Assembly (NCBI RefSeq): GCF_900013425.1
Contig: NZ_FBXK01000005.1
Coordinates: 2,356,001 to 2,420,000 of the forward strand
Length of the DNA: 64,000 nt
Reading direction: 5' to 3'
Source of the DNA: Sphingobium sp. Z007
GTDB lineage: Bacteria; Pseudomonadota; Alphaproteobacteria; Sphingomonadales; Sphingomonadaceae
The number at the start of each line of letters is the position of its first letter. Positions within the stretch are counted from its first letter, which is position 1. This document shows positions 63,463-64,000 of this stretch, one piece after another. The notes below the pieces were generated by a model. It had not been told where the DNA came from, made no database searches, and was given only the letters and a program-made list of their open reading frames with translations. The position numbers and the translations under genes were made by a program.

Positions 63463-64000
63463 CTATATCCAGCGGCTTCGATCTTGTGCGTCAGCGCGCT
63501 GGATGTCGGTCATGCGGGCGGCATCCTCAGGCGTCCCAAGGATCAATGGATGCCGCCATTGCGCCATCTGCGTTAATTGGACGCCAAAGCTGGCGAATGG
63601 CTCCCAATTTCCATCATCCTCCTGAAACACCGAAGCGCCCGATGCGTGCGCTAGGGCTATTCCCCCAGCGACATCCCAGATGTTGGGCGTTGCGAACCTG
63701 GCGACTTGTAGAAGGCCTGCCGCGACGAACGCGCATTCGATCGCTGCCGACCCTGTCTTGCGCCCATCCCACGGCCCGACGCCAGACTGGCCATGCGGAT
63801 CGCCCGCAAGCCGTTTGCGAACGGCAGGGTTGGGCATGCGTGAGACCTGTTCGCCTTCAAACCGCAAACCCGCACCGCCTCCGCCATGATAGACGCCAGG
63901 TGCCAGCAAATGACTTGTGCTGCACCATAATGCGCCGACGATGGGAACGCCCCGGTACAGGACGCCCACGGATGACGCGAACAACGGGAAGCCGTTGATG
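63463..64000 (-). CDS. Inositol monophosphatase family protein, 5' partial
   Basis: The frame is open to the window end (visible codons begin INGFPLFASSVGVLYRG), so the start lies beyond 64000. The C-terminal half shows VPIVGALWCSTSHLLAPGVYHGGGGAGLRFEGEQ and the metal/substrate motif WDVAGGIALAHASGA. These are marks of the IMPase/CysQ/FBPase superfamily; members dephosphorylate myo-inositol phosphate, histidinol phosphate or PAP. The Asp-rich DPIDGT-like region would be just outside the window. It is convergent with the SDR gene. Confidence 0.82.
   Translation of the reverse strand, partial: INGFPLFASSVGVLYRGVPIVGALWCSTSHLLAPGVYHGGGGAGLRFEGEQVSRMPNPAVRKRLAGDPHGQSGVGPWDGRKTGSAAIECAFVAAGLLQVARFATPNIWDVAGGIALAHASGASVFQEDDGNWEPFASFGVQLTQMAQWRHPLILGTPEDAARMTDIQRADAQDRSRWI

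Overview
The window looks like a chromosomal segment of an alphaproteobacterium of the family Sphingomonadaceae (Sphingobium, Sphingomonas or a close relative). The base composition is GC-rich throughout. The gene content fits: two large TonB-dependent receptors, a crtY-crtI-crtB carotenoid cluster, a DmeR/DmeF metal pair, a TldD metalloprotease, a TPR-sulfotransferase beside a TonB receptor, and palindromic REP-like repeats between genes. This assignment is inference from gene content; there is no rRNA in the window.

Layout. 1-6.6 kb: a carbohydrate-use cluster, with a GH43 arabinan-type hydrolase (5' end outside the window), a TonB-dependent receptor and an (alpha/alpha)6 glycosidase carrying a discoidin-like domain. 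6.7-11.0 kb: a TetR regulator and a tryptophan-tryptophylquinone (TTQ) amine dehydrogenase operon in the order large subunit, MauE, MauD, small subunit, cytochrome c, with no mauG in sight. 11.1-17.4 kb: an L,D-transpeptidase, a small lipoprotein, a second TonB receptor and a TPR-sulfotransferase. 17.5-19.8 kb: lptB and rpoN. 19.9-21.7 kb: an IS110-family (IS1111-type) insertion sequence with a candidate guide RNA, then a GIY-YIG nuclease gene bracketed by a perfect 35-bp inverted repeat. 22.4-29.3 kb: a D-amino-acid aminotransferase-like gene, a regulator with a degenerate receiver-like half, tRNA-Val, a zinc-finger protein, tldD, a DUF924 gene and glnK-amtB behind a textbook sigma-54 promoter. 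29.5-38.9 kb: crtB, a LOG-type phosphoribohydrolase, crtI and crtY; then dmeR-dmeF with a visible operator; then a histidine phosphatase, a CMP-Kdo synthetase, a KpsF isomerase and a UDP-glucuronate epimerase, which suggest capsule precursor synthesis. 39-53.4 kb: mostly housekeeping or envelope genes (two CelD/BcsL-type acyltransferases around a JmjC-like cupin, a beta-lactamase-like protein, ung, rpoZ, a cardiolipin synthase-like gene, a two-component system, TauE, ald, a cyclophilin) ending at tRNA-Ser.

53.4-59.1 kb is a scarred accessory region just downstream of tRNA-Ser. It holds a ParB-like gene cut by the remnant of an IS6-family element, which is itself cut by an IS21-family element. 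That IS21 carries a frame break in istA and a shifted istB tail. Its right end abuts a hybrid histidine kinase that has lost its N terminus. 59.2-64 kb: a shortened Mfd-like helicase, an SDR dehydrogenase and the 3' part of an inositol-monophosphatase-family gene that runs off the window.

The genes most likely to work together are the arabinan cluster, the TTQ dehydrogenase operon, RpoN with the sigma-54-driven glnK-amtB, the crt genes, DmeR/DmeF, and the Kdo/uronic-acid genes. Observations most worth following are the nuclease gene inside the perfect inverted repeat, the guide-RNA region of the IS1111-type element, the TTQ enzyme without mauG, and kdsB, whose only workable start is a CTG overlapping the kpsF stop codon.
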